A stretch of 64,000 bases of DNA from Sebastes aleutianus (GCA_916700875.1 CAKAKS010000032.1:3989001-4053000), one strand, 5' to 3'; shown: positions 28,701 through 35,910, counted from the first letter of the stretch. Made by a program: numbers and translations. Notes: generated from the letters alone by a model not told the origin.

Positions 28701-28828
28701 AAGCGGATTCAGAGAAGTACCGCAAGAAAATGCAGCGCTGGAACCTGAGCCAGTCCAGAGTCAACAGGCTGCCGGTGTGTGCCGACAACCCCGGCCTGGA
28801 GCCCAGCACAGCCTCAGTGGTGTCCTGA
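1370..28828 (+). CDS. atp10d: P4-ATPase phospholipid flippase, ATP10D-like (21 coding exons)
   Basis: Joined exons give 1360 residues plus stop: 1370-1761, 5192-5396, 7350-7435, 8535-8641, 10066-10197, 10416-10528, 10644-10896, 11749-11975, 13222-13413, 14588-15269, 15417-15523, 18029-18155, 18257-18441, 20134-20434, 21090-21166, 21732-21857, 23866-24066, 25736-25816, 26846-26950, 27110-27297, 28633-28828. All introns are GT-AG and phases agree. Landmarks are DGET (182-185), PISL in TM4 (349-352), phosphorylated Asp402 in DKTGT, KGAD (782-785), TGD (905-907) and GDGAND (1037-1042). Class 5 P4-ATPases move lipids from the outer to the inner membrane leaflet; human ATP10A and ATP10D act on glucosylceramide and ATP10A and ATP10B on phosphatidylcholine. 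They work with a CDC50 subunit. The nucleotide-domain text QLLHILPFDS and the SLEEI segment favour ATP10D over ATP10A or ATP10B. The start at 1370 is the first ATG in the exon and gives a shorter N-terminus than I expect for human ATP10D, so an upstream exon is possible. No frame break was seen. Confidence 0.93.
2596..2700. repeat. CTTGGTCTTGG low-complexity repeat
   Basis: The stretch is an imperfect array of GGTCTTGGTCTTGACT-type words within intron 1. Similar pyrimidine-biased repeats are common in fish DNA. I see no coding potential. Confidence 0.6.
2736..4213. mobile_element. Nonautonomous hAT-like element in intron 1
   Basis: The left end CAGGGCTCCA and the right end TTGGAGCCCCG are inverted copies. 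Just inside each end is a GGTGCACC-like subterminal word. GTATCT occurs at both flanks, but an exact 8-base target duplication is not clear. No transposase frame is present. A TTAA-flanked MITE (3600-4109) is nested inside. Confidence 0.5.
3600..4109. mobile_element. TTAA-flanked MITE, copy 1
   Basis: Terminal repeats read AGGTCCCATATTGT on the left and ACAATATGGGACCT on the right. The flanks are TTAG (3596-3599, one change from TTAA) and TTAA (4110-4113). A TTAA duplication is the hallmark of piggyBac-type transposition. The interior matches 13805-14305 over most of its length and encodes nothing. Confidence 0.75.
4498..4907. mobile_element. hAT-type MITE with GC-rich core
   Basis: The ends are inverted: AAGGGATGCACCGATACCA on the left and TGGTATCGGTGCATCCCTA on the right. 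The flanking 8-mers GAATAAAT (4490-4497) and GCATAAAT (4908-4915) differ at one base, as expected for a hAT target duplication. The core at about 4615-4830 is strikingly CpG-rich compared with the surrounding intron. No transposase frame is present. Confidence 0.8.
5192..5396 (+). CDS. atp10d: ATP10-like exon 2 (actuator domain, DGET)
   Basis: Encodes residues 131-199. It carries the actuator-domain DGET loop at 182-185; the Glu drives dephosphorylation in P4-ATPases. The acceptor is CCCACAG and the donor CAG|GTAATA, phase 0. Confidence 0.95.
5494..5705. repeat. Dispersed repeat fragment
   Basis: The text around ACTGCAGTTGGTAACTTTTA and GACAGTAGCACA matches the start of the repeat at 12024-12650, in the same orientation. 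This copy stops at about 5705. It looks like the left part of a nonautonomous DNA element. Confidence 0.5.
5880..6560. repeat. Diverged tandem units of a dispersed repeat
   Basis: Two or three diverged units share AAACTTGGCACA-like text, AGCGGGCTCCA, and GTCGGCCATTTTG-like ends. No open frame fits a known protein. The family is not identified further. Confidence 0.5.
7350..7435 (+). CDS. atp10d: ATP10-like exon 3
   Basis: Encodes residues 200-228, including the conserved ECENPNNDL actuator segment. The acceptor is TTTTCCAG and the donor AT|GTGAGT. The Met codon is split across the intron. Confidence 0.95.
7750..8035. repeat. Dispersed GC-richer repeat
   Basis: The element carries GGCCGACCGTTGGCTTGG followed by TGTGTCAGGGC. 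A shorter match to that end occurs at 26335-26372. It is probably a nonautonomous DNA element. Confidence 0.45.
8036..8534. other. Intron 3 remainder, AT-rich, nothing recognised
   Basis: This is AT-rich intronic DNA without a recognisable repeat end or open frame. Confidence 0.5.
8535..8641 (+). CDS. atp10d: ATP10-like exon 4
   Basis: Encodes residues 228-264, with the family segment LLLRSCTIRNTE followed by GIVVYAG. The donor is G|GTAAGA. The split Gly codon joins exon 5. Confidence 0.95.
9743..9793. repeat. TAAAA/AAATA microsatellite
   Basis: AAATAAAATAAAT-type units repeat about ten times here inside intron 4. Confidence 0.85.
9794..10015. repeat. Two units of a satellite-like repeat
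   Basis: Two roughly 110-base units each contain CCTTGAAGGAATT- or GGAGGGAATTCC-like text, TTCAAATTTG, and GACCTCA-rich ends. Related text (AAGGTCAAGGTCACA) recurs near 19155. Confidence 0.6.
10066..10197 (+). CDS. atp10d: ATP10-like exon 5 (TM3)
   Basis: Encodes residues 264-308. It holds the NNSGPRYKRS motif before membrane segment 3, which reads as a Leu/Ile/Val-rich run. The donor is G|GTGTGT. Confidence 0.95.
10416..10528 (+). CDS. atp10d: ATP10-like exon 6
   Basis: Encodes residues 308-345, the outer loop between TM3 and TM4 and the start of TM4. The donor is CAG|GTATAC, phase 0. Confidence 0.94.
10644..10896 (+). CDS. atp10d: ATP10-like exon 7 (PISL and DKTGT)
   Basis: Encodes residues 346-430. 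It holds the P4-specific PISL motif of TM4 (349-352) and the phosphorylation motif DKTGT with Asp402 (codon 10812-10814). The donor is G|GTAAGA. Confidence 0.97.
11073..11300. repeat. Dispersed repeat in intron 7
   Basis: The start GGCCTGTACTACGAAGCG and the text TTGGTCACATGAACGGGGCG resemble fish nonautonomous DNA elements. The right end was not located. Confidence 0.35.
11749..11975 (+). CDS. atp10d: ATP10-like exon 8
   Basis: Encodes residues 430-505, a Ser- and Glu-rich cytoplasmic stretch after the ARRLE motif shared with ATP10D. The donor reads ATG|GTCAGA, a weak site with a pyrimidine at +3. Confidence 0.88.
12024..12650. repeat. Dispersed repeat in intron 8
   Basis: This is a longer copy of the repeat at 5494-5705 (shared GACAGTAGCACA and GTGCTCCTAA words), ending near ACTGAAGCTTTAA. 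It has no coding frame. Confidence 0.5.
13222..13413 (+). CDS. atp10d: ATP10-like exon 9
   Basis: Encodes residues 506-569. It begins AKEVIPDPEL and includes FFLALAICNSVVVSSP, a family signature in the nucleotide-binding domain. The donor is GTG|GTAGGT. Confidence 0.93.
13805..14305. mobile_element. TTAA-flanked MITE, copy 2
   Basis: This element is flanked by exact TTAA at 13801-13804 and 14306-14309. Its interior matches 3600-4109, for example the shared AACATGTTTACATGCT and AACTGGGACACATTTA. Its terminal repeats are somewhat decayed. The pair supports a TTAA-targeting family. Confidence 0.8.
14588..15269 (+). CDS. atp10d: ATP10-like exon 10 (nucleotide-binding domain)
   Basis: At 682 bases this is the longest exon, residues 570-797. 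The first part is a low-conservation Ser/Thr- and acid-rich insertion. It is followed by YEAESPDEAALVHAA and KGAD at 782-785, which contact nucleotide in this superfamily. Confidence 0.96.
15417..15523 (+). CDS. atp10d: ATP10-like exon 11
   Basis: Encodes residues 797-832, ending with EGLRTLCIAKK. This is the conserved end of the nucleotide-binding domain. The donor is AAG|GTAACG. Confidence 0.95.
15524..16140. other. Intron 11 left part, nothing recognised
   Basis: This is AT-rich DNA with no supported gene or clear element ends. A short TA run follows at about 16149-16179. Confidence 0.5.
16430..16920. repeat. Unclassified dispersed repeat candidate
   Basis: The base composition differs from its neighbours, with GTCAGTCAGTCA runs and a GATGACGTATTTTTGTAGG block. 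The short open frames do not resemble proteins I know. Confidence 0.3.
17110..17699 (-). repeat. Dispersed repeat family R, reverse orientation
   Basis: Read on the minus strand it begins ACTAGAATGGCACTAGG, followed by AGAGCGCAGACCTCCGCC. The same text occurs on the plus strand at 29621-30125 and 53977-54190, with a short piece at 41109-41142. The far end includes AACAATCCATTCGATTTTGG. No protein frame was found. Confidence 0.75.
18029..18155 (+). CDS. atp10d: ATP10-like exon 12
   Basis: Encodes residues 833-875, including NREELLLDSA and LTLLG. The split Gly codon continues in exon 13 across a short intron of 101 bases. Confidence 0.95.
18257..18441 (+). CDS. atp10d: ATP10-like exon 13 (TGD motif)
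   Basis: Encodes residues 875-936, with WVLTGDKKETAINIAYACKL. TGD lies at 905-907. The donor is the weak AAG|GTCAAT. Confidence 0.93.
18442..18990. other. Intron 13 left part, nothing recognised
   Basis: I see no element ends, coding frame or RNA gene in this stretch. Confidence 0.5.
18992..19105 (+). mobile_element. LINE 3' tail with GGAT microsatellite
   Basis: GGGAGCTCGGAGTAGAGCCG and GTGACCCGGCCCGGATAA precede a GGAT array. This is how the 3' ends of RTE/Rex3-like fish LINEs look. The rest of the element is missing. Confidence 0.5.
19130..19985. repeat. Satellite-like repeat split by a hAT insertion
   Basis: The flanks AGGTCAAGGTCACACAAC, then GACTCATCCTCT, and GGGGGCTGAATTCATCG, then GTTGTTGAGATATC, read as one continuous repeat once 19200-19911 is removed. 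Confidence 0.6.
19200..19911. mobile_element. Nonautonomous hAT element with long inverted ends
   Basis: The left end CAGGGGTCACCAACC mirrors the right end GGTTGCTGACCCCTG. The inverted similarity extends inward for about 150 bases. Flanking 8-mers are CTCTAGAC and CTCTGGGG, a decayed duplication. CAGGGGTC-type ends fit hAT-Charlie elements. No transposase remains. Confidence 0.75.
20134..20434 (+). CDS. atp10d: ATP10-like exon 14
   Basis: Encodes residues 937-1037. A variable stretch is followed by LVIDGRTLDWALQEEL and CCRSTPLQKS, both typical of the phosphorylation domain. The donor is G|GTAAGG. Confidence 0.94.
20502..20757 (-). pseudogene. 5'-truncated L1-like LINE, ORF2 C-terminal end
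   Basis: On the minus strand, a short frame with SNKFREVWDTFMQFLE and then a stop is followed by an untranslated tail ending in an A-rich stretch. The wording resembles the C-terminus of L1-type ORF2 in fish. Only the last few dozen codons remain. Confidence 0.4.
21090..21166 (+). CDS. atp10d: ATP10-like exon 15 (GDGAND)
   Basis: Encodes residues 1037-1062. It holds the magnesium-binding GDGANDVSMIQ hinge, whose first Gly is split with exon 14, followed by GISGQEGMQ. Confidence 0.96.
21167..21731. other. Intron 15, nothing recognised
   Basis: No repeat ends or coding frame could be supported. Confidence 0.5.
21732..21857 (+). CDS. atp10d: ATP10-like exon 16
   Basis: Encodes residues 1063-1104, AVMSSDFAISRF through HGHWCYSRLSNM. 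This is the cytoplasmic entry to TM5. The donor is GTG|GTAAGA. Confidence 0.95.
21935..22800. repeat. GC-richer repeat-like block in intron 16
   Basis: From GGGTCGACGATGTTGGAAAG onward the sequence becomes GC- and CpG-richer than adjacent intron. This suggests one or more inserted elements. The ends were not resolved. Confidence 0.35.
22850..23195 (+). repeat. Dispersed teleost repeat, long copy
   Basis: It contains CATCCATCCATTATCCG, GGGTCGCAGGGGGGCTGG, CTGCATGTCTTTGGACTGTG and the end CACTGCACCACCGTGCAGCC. The family is very abundant in fish. The orientation and AT-rich tail suggest a retroelement 3' region. The second copy is at 470-556. Confidence 0.65.
23866..24066 (+). CDS. atp10d: ATP10-like exon 17 (TM5-TM6)
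   Basis: Encodes residues 1105-1171. It spans two hydrophobic runs around FWYQFFCGFSG and ends in the LPELYR segment. Confidence 0.95.
24235..25441. mobile_element. DNA transposon with about 70-base inverted ends
   Basis: ACAGACCTGGTATTAAC, GATCACAAGTGGACAGC and CTTTAAGTAC on the left return in reverse complement on the right (25365-25441). There is no transposase. The middle holds a short minisatellite of GTCTGGTTAGGGGCC-type units (24880-25000). Confidence 0.7.
25736..25816 (+). CDS. atp10d: ATP10-like exon 18
   Basis: Encodes residues 1172-1198, with FWITVLDAFYQSLICFF (TM7). The donor is TTC|GTAAGT. Confidence 0.95.
25916..26641. mobile_element. Nonautonomous DNA element in intron 18
   Basis: The left end GGGGCCTCATTTATTACC and the right end TTATAAATGAAGTCCC are inverted, each followed inward by TGCGTA- or TACGC-type words. 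A fragment resembling the 7750-8035 repeat is embedded at 26335-26372. Confidence 0.6.
26846..26950 (+). CDS. atp10d: ATP10-like exon 19
   Basis: Encodes residues 1199-1233, including FGSPINASALLIILLHQ (TM8). The donor is the weak CTG|GTCAGA. Confidence 0.92.
27110..27297 (+). CDS. atp10d: ATP10-like exon 20 (TM9-TM10)
   Basis: Encodes residues 1234-1296: two long hydrophobic segments with the CVTCSPPTNP loop between them, ending ALLPR. The donor sits just before a CA microsatellite. Confidence 0.95.
27299..27322. repeat. CA microsatellite
   Basis: A CA dinucleotide run begins just inside intron 20, directly after the splice donor. Confidence 0.85.
27415..28240. repeat. Dispersed repeat in intron 20
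   Basis: GCCAAAATGGCTCGACTTCC, AATGTAAGTCTATGGG and TTGGGATCAACGACAGG typify an abundant fish repeat. Short open frames across it are not gene-like. Confidence 0.45.
28633..28828 (+). CDS. atp10d: ATP10-like exon 21 (C-terminus and stop)
   Basis: Encodes residues 1296-1360, a short basic cytoplasmic tail, then a TGA at 28826-28828. The tail is shorter than I expect for the mammalian protein, so the C-terminus may be reduced in this lineage. Confidence 0.93.
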
Positions 28829-28838
28829 TGTCCCCTAA

Positions 28839-28978
<140 letters not shown>

Positions 28979-29056
28979 ACTGATACCTCCGTAGGGAAAG
29001 AAAGACCTGAAAGTTTAGAAAACACATAAAGATACTGACATGCTGGATTCAAGTGC

Positions 29057-29062
29057 AATAAA
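29057..29062 (+). terminator. Polyadenylation signal AATAAA
   Basis: This is a canonical AATAAA 229 bases after the ATP10-like stop codon. It is the most likely 3' end signal for that gene. Confidence 0.6.
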
Positions 29063-29620
29063 AGGCTATATATGGATATTCTCTTTCTGTTGCACTACTG
29101 CACTCCCCAGCTATCTACACACACTGCTGATGTCAACAACCAAAGAACTTTGTTGAGACTAATTATAAAGAAAATTGGACATGTTCTACTCACGGAATGA
29201 ATCAGAATAGTGAGTACCTGTGTAATATCTCACCAAGCATTTACGGGAACAGAAAGCTGTGAAACATGACCATCGTGTGAAATACGTAAAGACTCATATT
29301 TTTAAAGGAGCTGTGTGTATCATTTGAACATGAAGAAATCATCAGCTTATTAATCTTCTGACATTCATCATAAAAGAATAAGACCGGCCTACTGGCCTGC
29401 AGTTTGTACTACAGTGAACATTGTGAGCCAGCAGACTGGATGGAGCAGGAAATCTGCAGGACTGATGGACGCTATCAAGGCTACATTCACATTGGGGGGG
29501 TATAATGACACAGAGGTGGCAGACCTCAGTACATGCATGTGCAATCAAATTAGTCAAATCACATTTTTATTGGTTTACTTTCAGAAGAGCATGAGTGTCA
29601 CTGTGTCACAGCTGTAATAC

Positions 29621-30125
29621 TAGAATGGCACTCGGAGAGCGCAGACCTCCGCCTACGTGTGACTTTAAAACACAGCTCACAGCTGGGGGTACCGTGAGGT
29701 GGTCGGCTTGTTATTAACACGGCGTGTTTCCGTGTAACATATCGGCGGACGCCTCTCTCATTGAGCAGCCTTGTTATGTCTGTATAACGTTACACTACGT
29801 TGTCACTCATCCCGTCATCTACCGCTTTTTTCTTTCTCACCGCGGACGGCTGGCAGCTCCCGCCGCACCTCGCAGTATCGCCACACATCCACACACGTAT
29901 CTCTCTGCTCTCAGAGGCGTCATCAGTTACACTGTGCATGTGTTAAACCCTGTGGTCTTAATGCTCAGACTGATCGGAGTACGTAAAAAAAATCCTTAAT
30001 CCGGATCATGATCCGGATCGCAACCAAAATCGAATGGATTGTTCATTGTGCCACACCTCACTCACAAATTTCATTCAAATTTCAAACAAACCAGTGCCGG
30101 TGAAAACCTTTGGCCTGGGTGGAGG
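29621..30125 (+). repeat. Dispersed repeat family R, forward orientation
   Basis: It begins CTAGAATGGCACTCGGAGAG and runs through GGTCGGCTTGTTATTAACAC to AAATCGAATGGATTGTTC. It is inverted relative to the copy at 17110-17699. Confidence 0.75.
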
Positions 30126-31985
30126 TAATGATTTATTATATGGGTCATGAATAAAAAAAATATATTATCTTGCCAATAAATCAGAATGTAGCATTGAAAC
30201 TGTTAACAAAACTACTTACACAACATTAGCGTCCCACTGGAGTGGCGTTTGTGTCCACCTGATGAATGCAAGTTCAATACTCACTCTAACTGTAGCCAAA
30301 ATCATCTGTCTCTTCAGCTGGTTCTGTGGATACTTGACTTTTTTTTGACAGCCACTTTGTTCACTTTCGCTTTTTGGTGCTGAGCTGGTAGCATATGGCT
30401 ACAGAGAGCTGCGTCTACGTGCTGGAGAACCAAAACTATGATATAAAAATAAGCTACAAGTTGAGCTTGAAGGTTCATTCTCCATCTTGGAAACAGCAGC
30501 CTGACAATAAAAAAAAAAAATGTTGTTTCCAAAGCTTTCAACCACAACGCGTGGCCTTCCTCAGTGGATGGAGTTGCTCAGTTGTCATGGAGATGGGTGA
30601 TCCTTGAACTAAGATGGAGGTTAATATCAAACCTTGCAGTGTGGATGTAGCCAAAGAGATTCTGCTTATTGATTTGCTCTATTTGTGTTGCTGTAATCGA
30701 CACTCAACAAAGGCTGTTTCTGTCTCTACATGAAGAACATGACAATACTACAGCATTGGAACAAAGACTGATGCTGAGCTGTTTCTTAGGTACATTCTTA
30801 ACACAGATCAGATTAAATCATTTAAAGGTGATTTTGTCCCCCAGCAGTCCCTAATTTGTAATATTTTACAGCTCACTGTTATTTATATATTATTATTTCA
30901 ACCCATGATTGAGTTTGGTTTATTATCCTCTGTACTGCAGTTTAAATTTTACAAGGTTGCAACAAATGCACTCAAATATCCAGTGATGAATTATTAATGT
31001 GCAGGGTCAGTGACATTGTGTTTGTGAGTTTTACCTCTATAACTACAAATCATGTTTACTTGACATTTTTACAGACTGTTTTCTTATTGTACAGTTTTAC
31101 ATTGTTGGAGGTATTGTTGCTATCCTTCATTGGTTTCCATTCATTTCTGTAAAGTATGAAAATCAATTGGCAGACACTTGAAATGTGCTTGTTTTGTACA
31201 GTCAATCAAGTCTGCATTAGGTTATATTATGCTGACATGGTAATGTAGTTGATTGATTTGAAAATTAATTCAGACTTGATGTTCACTGTGATGGATTACA
31301 CCACAGATTTCAAGAGTCTGCCCATTGATTTTCATATTGTGTAAAGGTGAGTGGAAACTGCTGGATGCCTGGAATAGTAGAAAATACATTCACATTTCTA
31401 AAATTTCAAAATGATTAAGACTGTCTGGTGTTGGTGTGGCCCTTAAGTTAAGTTAGGATGGCAGCGCCTCGCATGGTAACTCCACCGTGGTGCGTGTGTG
31501 TGTGAATAAGAGGCAAATTGTAAATAACTTTTTCTCCTCTACTTTAGCAGATACAGCTTCATCTGAAGGTACACTAATATTATTATTTTAACATCTTTAA
31601 CGCATCTGTTCCAGGACACTGCTGTTTAGACAACAAATATGTGTTAATACTAGACAATAGACAGCCATATGAGATGTGAAAGGTTTGTAGTGGATTTTGA
31701 ATTAACGCTGTCATTTTGAAATAAATACCATAATAACAAATATTTGTTAACCTTCAACTAAATCAAGAAAATTAAACTCCTGATGACTCCTACACTGAGT
31801 TTCATGTAGTTGTTGTTAGTTCAGCCAAGCAGAGGAATGCTGGTTTGACCAGCCCGTTCTCATTCCCACGGTGTCAAATACCGACGCTTTGTGACGCCCC
31901 TCGGCATGTGATACAGACGCACAACGTCACCTTCCTAAAATAATGGCCCAAGTCATTTTTTGACGAAAATAATTGTTTTGCCTAA
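30126..31985. other. Intergenic DNA, no gene recognised
   Basis: The short frames here (for example 30395-30607) show no domain or splice support. The piece at 31850-31985 looks like another dispersed repeat, cut by the LINE that starts at 31986. Confidence 0.5.
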
Positions 31986-33425
31986 ATCATCACCCCTATT
32001 ACAAGCCTGTTTAACCTGTCATTTCATCTGTCTGTTTTCCCCCTTGACTGGAAATCGGCTACGATTCTCCCCCTCTTTAAAGGAGGCTCTGGCTCTGACC
32101 CGAACTGCTACAGGCCGATTTCCATTTTGCCCTTTCTGGCCAAAGTCATAGAGAAACTGGTACATAAACAACTAATTCACTTCATTGACTTAAATCATAT
32201 TTTGTCTGACCTGCAGTCTGGGTTTAGGAAAGGCCACGGATGTACCACCGCTACACTGAAGGTCCTTGATGACGTCATCACCGCCATGGACAACAAACAG
32301 ACTTGTGTAGCTGCCTTTATAGACCTAGCCAAGGCTTTTGACTCGGTCAACCATAACATTCTCCTGCAAAGACTTACCAGCATTGGCTTGTCCAGTAGAT
32401 GTTGCAACTGGTTTGCTAGCTACCTGGCTGATCGTGTCCAGCGGGTGAAGACCGAAAACATCATGTCTGAACCTCTTACCATCTCTAAAGGTGTGCCTCA
32501 AGGCTCCATCTTAGGCCCTATTTTGTTTTCCATTTATATTAACGATGTAGCCAAAGCTGCTGGAAATTCCTGGATTCATCTGTATGCTGATGACACCATC
32601 ATATATTCAGCTGGTCCCTCACTCCACTCTGCTGTGTCCACTCTTCAACAAAGCCTCACCTCCATCCAACAGTCTTCCCACAACCTCGACCTGCTCCTCA
32701 ACTCCAAAAAGACCAAATGTATGCTGTTTGACCGGAAAAACCTCATCATCCCCAGCCCTCCCAAGATCTACAGTGCTGATGGCTCGGAGCTGGAGTTTGT
32801 CAGCTCCTACAAATACCTTGGCTTCTGGTTGGACTCATCTCTCTCATTTAACACACACATCAATAACCTTCTGGCTAAAGTCAAAGCTAGACTGGGTTTC
32901 CTGTATCAAAACAAGGCCTCCTTCACACACTCTGCCAAATTCACCCTTGTGAAAATGACCATCCTTCCTCTATTTGACTACGGCGATATAATTTATAAAA
33001 TGGCATCAAAGACCACCCTCAGAAAACTGGACAAACTCCACCACTCAGCAATCCGTTTTGCCACATGTGCACCCTTCACCACCCACCACTGTGATCTTTA
33101 CAGATTGGTGGATTGGCCCTCCCTTCACACCAGGCGGCTACAACACTGGCTGCTCTTGGTCTACAAATCCATTTTGGGAATGACCCCTCGCTACCTCTCA
33201 AATCTTCTGCACATTTCCGACAGCAATCGCCGTTTAAGATCCAGTGACTTCATTAGGCTCATCATTCCAAAAGTCCGTACTGTGTTTGGTAATAACTCCT
33301 TTCATTTCGCCGCTGCAAATGACTGGAACTCACTACAAAACACGCTCAAACTAACAGCTCTCACCTCTCTCAACATGTTCAAACAAAAGCTGCAACAAGT
33401 CATAGTTGACTGCTGTACTTGCTGA
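31986..33425 (+). CDS. LINE ORF2 reverse transcriptase, L2/CR1-like, 5'-truncated
   Basis: A frame of 479 codons plus stop encodes the C-terminal part of a non-LTR retrotransposon polymerase. It shows the fingers segment CYRPISILPFLAKVIEKL, motif A in FIDLAKAFDSVNH, GVPQGSILGP, and the catalytic YADDT. A thumb and C-terminal region follow. The frame is open from a stop at 31983-31985, which marks the 5' truncation; the endonuclease domain is missing, so it cannot move on its own. Such enzymes copy element RNA into DNA at a nicked target. The lack of breaks across 1.4 kb suggests a young insertion. The first in-frame ATG is internal, so no real start is claimed. Confidence 0.88.
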   Translation: MITPITSLFNLSFHLSVFPLDWKSATILPLFKGGSGSDPNCYRPISILPFLAKVIEKLVHKQLIHFIDLNHILSDLQSGFRKGHGCTTATLKVLDDVITAMDNKQTCVAAFIDLAKAFDSVNHNILLQRLTSIGLSSRCCNWFASYLADRVQRVKTENIMSEPLTISKGVPQGSILGPILFSIYINDVAKAAGNSWIHLYADDTIIYSAGPSLHSAVSTLQQSLTSIQQSSHNLDLLLNSKKTKCMLFDRKNLIIPSPPKIYSADGSELEFVSSYKYLGFWLDSSLSFNTHINNLLAKVKARLGFLYQNKASFTHSAKFTLVKMTILPLFDYGDIIYKMASKTTLRKLDKLHHSAIRFATCAPFTTHHCDLYRLVDWPSLHTRRLQHWLLLVYKSILGMTPRYLSNLLHISDSNRRLRSSDFIRLIIPKVRTVFGNNSFHFAAANDWNSLQNTLKLTALTSLNMFKQKLQQVIVDCCTC

Positions 33426-33690
33426 CCAGTCCTCACTTCTCTCTCTCTCTTCCGTTTTTACAAAGAACATCCAGTAATCCGCCTTTTTTTGTACATAGTG
33501 TTTATTAATTTACCTATGCTGTTTTTAGCCATTTTCTCATGTGTTTGTCATACTGTATTGTATCTGTGCTGTTTGTGTCACTTGTGTGGACTGTGCTACT
33601 GCCTCTTGGCCAGGTCATCATTGTAAATGAGAATTGGTTCTCAATTGATTTTACCTGGTTAAATAAAGGTCAAATAAAAAAAATAAATCT
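33426..33690 (+). mobile_element. 3' UTR and tail of the L2-like LINE
   Basis: The segment ends AATTGGTTCTCAATTGATTT, then CCTGGTTAAATAAAGGTC and an A/T-rich tail. This CCTGGTTAAATAAAGG ending is the usual tail of L2-type fish LINEs. Confidence 0.75.
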
Positions 33691-34405
33691 CGTCATGATG
33701 CAGGCCACCTCTGGTAAAATCGCCTACATCCTCAGTTGAACAGATCATGCGATTCTACCCCTGTAGTATAATGGCCTATGTCAAGAGTGTGACTTAGGCC
33801 GTTTTATTTTGCCTAAATCAAAAGACAATGTGACTTAGGCAATTTTACAAGCTTTTCAAGATGGCGGCTGCGTCAAGAGGAACGAAAATCTACCTAGCCA
33901 CTGAAGTTATTTCCATGATTCAGGGCTGGTCCCCTATTGCTAAGTGATGAGGTTTACTATAATATAGGCTAGGCTATAAATATTGCATAGTTATTTAGTC
34001 TTTTTAGTCAGCAAAATAGCTAAGTCCATGAAGCTAGCATTACAAGTGATAGGCTTTCTGTTAACTCTTTTCTGTCTTTTCAAACAATATTTCATCTACA
34101 GTTTTTGTCTCATTTTTTCCACATTACATGATCTAATTAAGAAAGATTAGAATACCGTATTGTAATCTAACAGCTACAAATGATGTGTATAACTATAAAA
34201 ATTACAAAGGATCCTCTTTACTTTTGTGTTTTTATTTAATGAAAATCTCACTTGAACATAATAATAGTAATCATAACATCATTTGACCGGTATTACAGTA
34301 TGCCTGTTGTGCAGTGTCTAGAGGCAGCTTGTGTACCCCTAGGGGTGCATGCACACCACTTTGGGAATTCCTGATGTAGCTTAATACAAGTGCCAAGTCA
34401 TTACA
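33691..34405. other. Spacer after the LINE
   Basis: No gene was recognised. The word TTTTGCCTAAATC just left of the LINE (about 31976) recurs near 33820, so the LINE may sit inside an older repeat. Confidence 0.45.
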
Positions 34406-35089
34406 GAAGAGCAGCGGCAGTGGATATTTCAGAAGATTTGGGCAATGAACACCTGGGAAGAACGTCGGTTATACATAACCACTTTGGTCACAAAGGTTAA
34501 CATGAAGCAAAAGAAAGTTGCTGAGGGATCCCGACGCAATTCATCATTGTCCTACCAACTGAAGCTTCAAGATGGAACCAGTCTCAAAGTGTGCAAGGCA
34601 CTTTAATCCTCTACACTTGGTCTCCCTGAAAGAACCATTACACACTGGCTGAACAAAGACACCATCAACCATGACGAACAAGCGGCAGCGCCGCCGTCTT
34701 AATCTGGATCTAAGAGTGGAAAGCATGCAAAGCTTGAAACTGATGTCCAGGATTTCCTTAAGGACTGGTTGAGGGACCTGCCCACTGTTGATTCACACTA
34801 CTGCAGAAGCACAGAGACCTACAAAGACAAGAAGTTCCTTCACCCAGGCACAACCATCTCCCAACTACATCGGGAATATCAACAGGCAGCTGCAACTGCT
34901 GGAGTGAGGGCCGTTGGAATACGATATTTCACAGATGTGTTCCATGAAGAGAACCATTCCGTATTCATTCCGCGAAAAGATCAGTGTGATGTTTGTGTTT
35001 CATTCAAGCATGGGAATATCAGTAAGGCCGAATATGATGCACATGTCACCCAGAAAGATGAAGCGAGGCAAGAGAAATCGAGATTGTAA
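34406..35089 (+). pseudogene. Broken gene of an unrecognised, probably transposon-derived family
   Basis: Three frames together read as one protein: a first part with EERRLYITTLVTKVNMKQKK and VCKALF, then TLGLPERTITHWLNKDT after a shift near 34607, then DVQDFLKDWLRDLPTVDSHYCR after another shift near 34700. The last part is open from about 34705 to the stop at 35087-35089 and includes YKDKKFLHPGTTI, FIPRKDQCDVCVSFK and a Cys-x2-Cys pair. Uncharacterised proteins in arthropods and cnidarians share this pattern (a VCK...F, then TLGI..RT, then SHYCR order). I recall it as multi-copy and likely mobile, but its enzyme class is unknown to me. Two frameshifts make this copy nonfunctional. Confidence 0.5.
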
Positions 35090-35875
35090 CTCGTTTTGTC
35101 ATAATTTATAAGATGATATACCTTATGTTTTTTATATACAGTATTTCTGCTATCATCCTTTATTATATTTGTAGAAAAAGCTAATCAGGTCAGTCTGTAA
35201 TTTTTCACTGCCACCTACTGGCAATCGTAAATGCGGCAGTAACCTACATACACCGACCTTCTCAAACCTAAGTCAGATTAGTAGTTCATAATATAATAGC
35301 ACAATAAATACTGTGGGCCTACAATGGAATATTCATGTATTTGGAAGGGCATCTGCATGAATGAGTGTACCTTCGGATCAATCATTTTCTGTATCAACAG
35401 TAAATCAAAAAGGTATAAAATAATTCGCTACTCTGGGCCAGTATGGAAAAGCAAGTTTGCCGCTTGATTGCTTTTTTCCTTCTTCGCTTTTTGAAATACA
35501 AAGCTATGCAATCGTTTTTTCATTGTGAGCCATTTAAACAGAAAATTGACTCCAGTGCTTGTCCATGTGTTCTTACCATATGGTCAGATGAATGTTTTTA
35601 TAATACTACAACACAAAAGTCGGAATATCACAAGAAAAGGGACGAAATAAGAGAAGGAAGCATGTAATATCAGCAGAATAAAAATGAAATGTACTCTACT
35701 GATGTGGGACAGTCAGAGAGGTGTGTTTTGACTGATTATCTGTGTTGTACTATATCAGTGCCACAGTTTAGAAGTGATTGTTGTGTAGGTTGCTGCTCTC
35801 CTGCTGCTGCTGGACGTGCAGGGAGCTCCAAACAGAGCCATGCAGCCAAAATATAACTGTTACTTCATAATAAGC

Positions 35876-35876
<1 letters not shown>
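35090..35876. other. No clear gene
   Basis: The frame at 35443-35667 might be a remnant of the preceding family, since it includes an IWSDECF stretch. This is too weak to call. Confidence 0.35.
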
Positions 35877-35910
<34 letters not shown>

